Assembly (NCBI RefSeq): GCF_003992625.1
Contig: NZ_RZMW01000009.1
Span: 30,807-94,806, forward strand
DNA from: Pelagibacterium lentulum
GTDB lineage: Bacteria > Pseudomonadota > Alphaproteobacteria > Rhizobiales > Devosiaceae
Reading direction: 5' to 3'
Length of the DNA: 64,000 nt
Every line of letters starts with the position of its first letter. Positions within the stretch are counted from its first letter, which is position 1. The notes below the pieces were generated by a model that was not told the DNA's origin, ran no database searches, and worked only from the letters and a program-made list of their open reading frames with translations. Made by a program: the position numbers and the translations under genes. This document shows positions 61,488 to 64,000 of the stretch, piece by piece.

Positions 61488-62516
61488 ATGAGTGAAACGG
61501 CCATCGAGTTCACAGATGTCGAAAAGCGTTATGGCGACGTGCGAGCAGTCGATGCCATCAGCTTTTCCATCAGGAAAGGTGAACTCGTAACCTTTCTTGG
61601 CCCATCCGGCTGCGGCAAGACCACATCACTGCGCTTGATCGCAGGGCTGGAACTCCCCACGGCTGGCACGGTGCGCATCGCCGGCGAAAATGTGTCGACC
61701 CGTGCCGCATCGGAGCGCAATGTGGGTATGGTTTTCCAGTCATACGCGCTTTTCCCCCATATGAATGTGATCGACAATGTCGCCTATGGGCCTACGATCC
61801 GGGGCGGCGCCAAGAAGGCGGCCATCGAGCGGGGGCGGGAAATCTTGACACTTTTGGGGTTGGACGGCCTTGAAAAACGCCTGCCCAGCGAATTGTCAGG
61901 AGGCCAACAACAGCGTGTCGCCGTGGCGCGTGCCATAGTCCAGCAGCCCGATGTGTTGCTTTTCGATGAGCCGCTTTCCAATGTGGATGCCAAGCTGCGC
62001 CGGCGGGTGCGCGAAGAAATCCGCGACTTGCAGCGCCGCTTTAATCTTACGGCGGTTTACGTAACCCACGATCAGGAAGAGGCGCTGGCGGTTTCGGATC
62101 GCATCGTGGTGATGAGCCAAGGCAAAATCGCTCAAATCGGCACGCCACAGGAGCTTTACGACCGGCCTAGTTCACGCTTTGTCGCCGATTTCATCGGCGA
62201 TGCCAATCTGATCGAAGGCGCGGTCAGCCAGAATGCGTTTACCGTGGAAGGGTTGTCGCTGCCTTTGCCTCAACCGGCTCCCGATGGACCGGCGACGATT
62301 TCGGTCCGGCCGGAGCGCATAGCGCTGGAAAAGGGCGACGGCGTTTCAAAAATCCGCACCGCAACTTATCTGGGTTCGCGCTATGAATATATTGTCGATA
62401 CGCCTTTCGGCACGGTTTTGGTCTCCGCGCCAATCTCTCTTGCTCCGCTCGACAGAGGTGACACGGTGAAACTGGGCATTGCGCCGGGCGGCTTCACCGT
62501 AGTCGAACACGCATAG
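61488..62516 (+). CDS. ABC transporter ATP-binding protein (AfuC/FbpC, CUT1-like)
   Basis: 342 residues. Walker A GPSGCGKTTS, Q-loop VFQSYALFPHM, signature LSGGQQQRVAVA, Walker B VLLFDEPLSNVD, switch VTHDQEEAL. The C-terminal TOBE-type domain contains ISVRPERIALEKG. ATG 61488 is better spaced from AGGA than the in-frame ATG 61482. Completes the binding protein-permease-ATPase set. Confidence 0.93.
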   Translation: MSETAIEFTDVEKRYGDVRAVDAISFSIRKGELVTFLGPSGCGKTTSLRLIAGLELPTAGTVRIAGENVSTRAASERNVGMVFQSYALFPHMNVIDNVAYGPTIRGGAKKAAIERGREILTLLGLDGLEKRLPSELSGGQQQRVAVARAIVQQPDVLLFDEPLSNVDAKLRRRVREEIRDLQRRFNLTAVYVTHDQEEALAVSDRIVVMSQGKIAQIGTPQELYDRPSSRFVADFIGDANLIEGAVSQNAFTVEGLSLPLPQPAPDGPATISVRPERIALEKGDGVSKIRTATYLGSRYEYIVDTPFGTVLVSAPISLAPLDRGDTVKLGIAPGGFTVVEHA

Positions 62517-62681
62517 GCGAGCCAAAACCCTTCCAGAAGAGCCGCCATTCACGTCCCTGCCAAGGAGCAACGACACGCGGCATTGAGCTGGCCATTGAGA
62601 CAGCCAGTTTCGCAGCGCAGAACCGTTTCCACCCTCGGATCAGGTCCAAGGGCATGTTTTTGCTATCCAGGAAGGATCGAA
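62517..62681. other. Intergenic DNA beside the insertion sequences
   Basis: 165 nt with no gene, terminator or family I recognise, between the ATPase stop and the truncated transposase stump. Confidence 0.4.
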
Positions 62682-62747
62682 AACGCCTGCCTCATGCTCT
62701 TTGAGAATGCCGATGATTTGTTCTTCGCTAAACCTGTTGCGCTTCAT
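62682..62747 (-). pseudogene. Truncated IS3-family OrfA (N-terminal stump)
   Basis: On the minus strand from ATG 62747 the frame reads MKRNRFSEEQIIGILKEHEA, the start of an IS3-group OrfA. After about 22 codons the similarity stops and a stop codon follows at 62640. Its 5' flank continues towards 62777, where the intact element begins. It is a relic of a different IS3-family insertion. Confidence 0.8.
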
Positions 62748-62845
62748 CTCAGGTCCTTTTCGGTTGACCTGCTGCCGTGAATTTGGACCATTCTGAACTG
62801 GAATTTTCCAATTATGATCCCGTGGTCGGGAGATGGAGAATGCTC

Positions 62846-63112
62846 ATGAAGAAGTCCAAGTTTACCGAGGCCCAAATCGCCTTCGTGCTCAAGCAGGCCG
62901 AGGATGGCACGGCGGTCGGGGAAGTCTGTCGCAAGGCAGGCATTTCGGAAGCCACGTTTTACAACTGGCGCAAGCGGTATGCGGGGCTGATGCCATCGGA
63001 GATGAAACGGCTGCGTCAGCTCGAGGAAGAGAACGGCAAGCTCAAGCGGATCGTCGCCGATCTGAGCCTGGACAAGGCCATGCTTCAGGATGTGCTGTCA
63101 AAAAAGCTCTGA
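62846..63112 (+). CDS. IS3-family transposase OrfA
   Basis: 88-residue DNA-binding subunit with the HTH_Tnp_1 pattern (FTEAQIAFVLKQAEDG, VCRKAGISEATFYNWRKRY) and a leucine-zipper-like C-terminus (MKRLRQLEEENGKLKRIVADL). ATG 62846 is the family start. It ends after AAAAAAG (63100-63106), where a -1 frameshift would produce the OrfAB fusion. Confidence 0.9.
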   Translation: MKKSKFTEAQIAFVLKQAEDGTAVGEVCRKAGISEATFYNWRKRYAGLMPSEMKRLRQLEEENGKLKRIVADLSLDKAMLQDVLSKKL

Positions 63113-63945
63113 CGCCTGCTCGCAAGCGCTCGCTTGTCGATGAGATCAGAGCGACCTGGAAGGTCTCGATCCGAAAGACCTGTGATGCCTTGAGAGTCGA
63201 CAGGTCGCTCTACCACTACAAGTCCAGGCGCGGCGAGCAGGCTGATCTGCAGCTACGGATCAAGGAGATTTGCGAGACCCGTGTCCGCTATGGCTATCGT
63301 CGGGTTCACATCCTGTTGCGCCGGGAGGGCTGGGATGTGAACCCGAAGAGAATCTACAGGCTTTACAAAGAGATGGGGCTTCAGCTGCGCAACAAGACGC
63401 CCAAGCGGCGGGTTAGGGCAAAGCTGCGTGATGACCGGATGGCTGCCACGAGCACCAATCAAGTGTGGGCCATGGACTTTGTGCATGACCAGTTGGCCAC
63501 CGGCCGCAAGATCCGTATCCTGACTATCGTGGACACCTTCTCACGCTACGCACCAGCCGTGGACCCTCGGTTCAGCTACAGGGGCGAGGATGTGGTTATG
63601 ACACTCGAAAAGGTCTGCAGGGAAATAGGATATCCGAGGACGATCCGGGTCGACCAAGGCTCGGAGTTCATCTCCCGCGACCTTGATCTCTGGGCGTATC
63701 AGAAGGACGTCGTGCTCGACTTCTCCCGCCCTGGAAAGCCAACCGACAACGCCTTTATCGAGTCGTTCAATGGCAAGTTCCGAGCCGAATGCCTGAACGC
63801 TCACTGGTTCATGAGCCTTGACGACGCCCGCTCGAAAATGGAGGATTGGCGTAGAGACTACAACGAAGTCCGCCCGCACAGCGCAATCGGGAACAAACCC
63901 CCGATATCGCTTATGAACGCATCAGGGGCAGCCGGCCCACCCTGA
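63106..63945 (+). CDS. IS3-family transposase OrfB (made by -1 frameshift)
   Basis: About 279 codons in the -1 frame relative to OrfA. The retroviral integrase-type core has Asp in VWAMDFVHD, Asp in IRVDQGSEF and Glu in NAFIESFNGKFRAECL. N-terminal HTH_21-like region: KVSIRKTCDALRVDRSLYHY. The C-terminus is YNEVRPHSAIGNKPP, typical of the family. No internal stop, so the element may be active. The true product is probably OrfAB from 62846. Confidence 0.9.
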   Translation, partial: ALTPARKRSLVDEIRATWKVSIRKTCDALRVDRSLYHYKSRRGEQADLQLRIKEICETRVRYGYRRVHILLRREGWDVNPKRIYRLYKEMGLQLRNKTPKRRVRAKLRDDRMAATSTNQVWAMDFVHDQLATGRKIRILTIVDTFSRYAPAVDPRFSYRGEDVVMTLEKVCREIGYPRTIRVDQGSEFISRDLDLWAYQKDVVLDFSRPGKPTDNAFIESFNGKFRAECLNAHWFMSLDDARSKMEDWRRDYNEVRPHSAIGNKPPISLMNASGAAGPP

Positions 63946-64000
63946 TCGTTTATCCCCGGAAATTCCCAATCCGGGTGGTCCAAAGTCGGGGAGCACGTCA

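Larger units (their letters stand above)
62778..63990 (+). mobile_element. IS3-family insertion sequence (apparently complete)
   Basis: Contains orfA, an A6G slippery site and orfB with a full DDE triad. Inverted ends are recognisable: left TTTGGACCA (62782-62790) and, on the opposite strand, right TTTGGACCA (63978-63986), with further similarity inside (GGAATTTTCC against GGAATTTCC). The exact end bases and target duplication were not resolved. Confidence 0.75.

Noticed and set aside
1..64000. CRISPR arrays, tRNA or rRNA genes, prophage
   Set aside because: No regularly spaced repeats, cloverleaf-like segments, rRNA blocks or phage structural genes were recognised on either strand.

Overview
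The window is a GC-rich chromosomal segment from an alphaproteobacterium. GcrA, PcaQ, Usg, an FMN-riboswitch-controlled RibN-type transporter, an argD-argF pair and short dispersed palindromes all point to Hyphomicrobiales (Rhizobiales), possibly a Devosiaceae-like genus; the genus is inference. No rRNA, tRNA, CRISPR array or prophage was seen. Apart from an insertion sequence at the right edge, it reads as ordinary chromosome.

Layout. 1-2 kb: end of an arginine operon (argD-argF, leftward). 2.4-3.9 kb: gcrA and two overlapping crcB genes. 4.0-7.8 kb: a phosphate-signalling block (phoR, phoU, phoB leftward; ppk2 rightward) with a clear three-repeat Pho box before phoU and no pst genes between phoR and phoU. 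7.8-14.6 kb: a KdgK-like sugar kinase, DUF924, a RecD-like helicase, a CPA2 antiporter, and a YtrA-type GntR/ABC operon with a palindromic operator. 14.6-18.8 kb: mmsA with a divergent LysR gene, a structured small RNA encoding a 27-residue peptide behind a 14-nt perfect Shine-Dalgarno, then an FMN riboswitch and ribN.

18.8-34.3 kb is mainly an inositol locus: a sugar ABC transporter and a Gfo/Idh dehydrogenase read leftward, a divergent RpiR-family regulator next to GGAA-N6-TTCC palindromes, iolG (leftward), and iolC(DUF2090 fusion)-iolD-iolE-iolB (rightward) with REP-like repeats in the operon spacers. A small methyltransferase, an Rrf2 regulator with a divergent thioredoxin-reductase-like flavoprotein, and a THUMP RNA methyltransferase lie between. 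mmsA could supply the last step (malonate semialdehyde to acetyl-CoA).

34.4-46.6 kb: a CHASE-PAS-GGDEF-EAL protein, a small protein, an ATC-hydrolase-family protein, DUF2062, a PiT phosphate transporter with a palindrome upstream, a Nudix protein, a HerA-like ATPase, hrpB, usg and a VOC protein. 46.6-50.6 kb: pcaQ and divergent pcaIJF. 50.6-53 kb: a decayed GntR/UTRA remnant, a membrane protein, and an osmC/CMD-like pair. 53.2-58.1 kb: a five-gene family-5 (dipeptide/nickel type) ABC operon whose first permease appears to start at ATT. 58.2-62.5 kb: an ABC operon of the Fe3+/AfuABC type preceded by a Pho box, so sugar-phosphate or organophosphate uptake is more likely than iron. 62.6-64 kb: an IS3-family element beside the stump of a second one.

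Phosphate is the main recurring theme: PhoB control can be read from sequence at phoU-phoB and the AfuABC-like operon, and tentatively at phoR; ppk2 and pit are functionally related neighbours.
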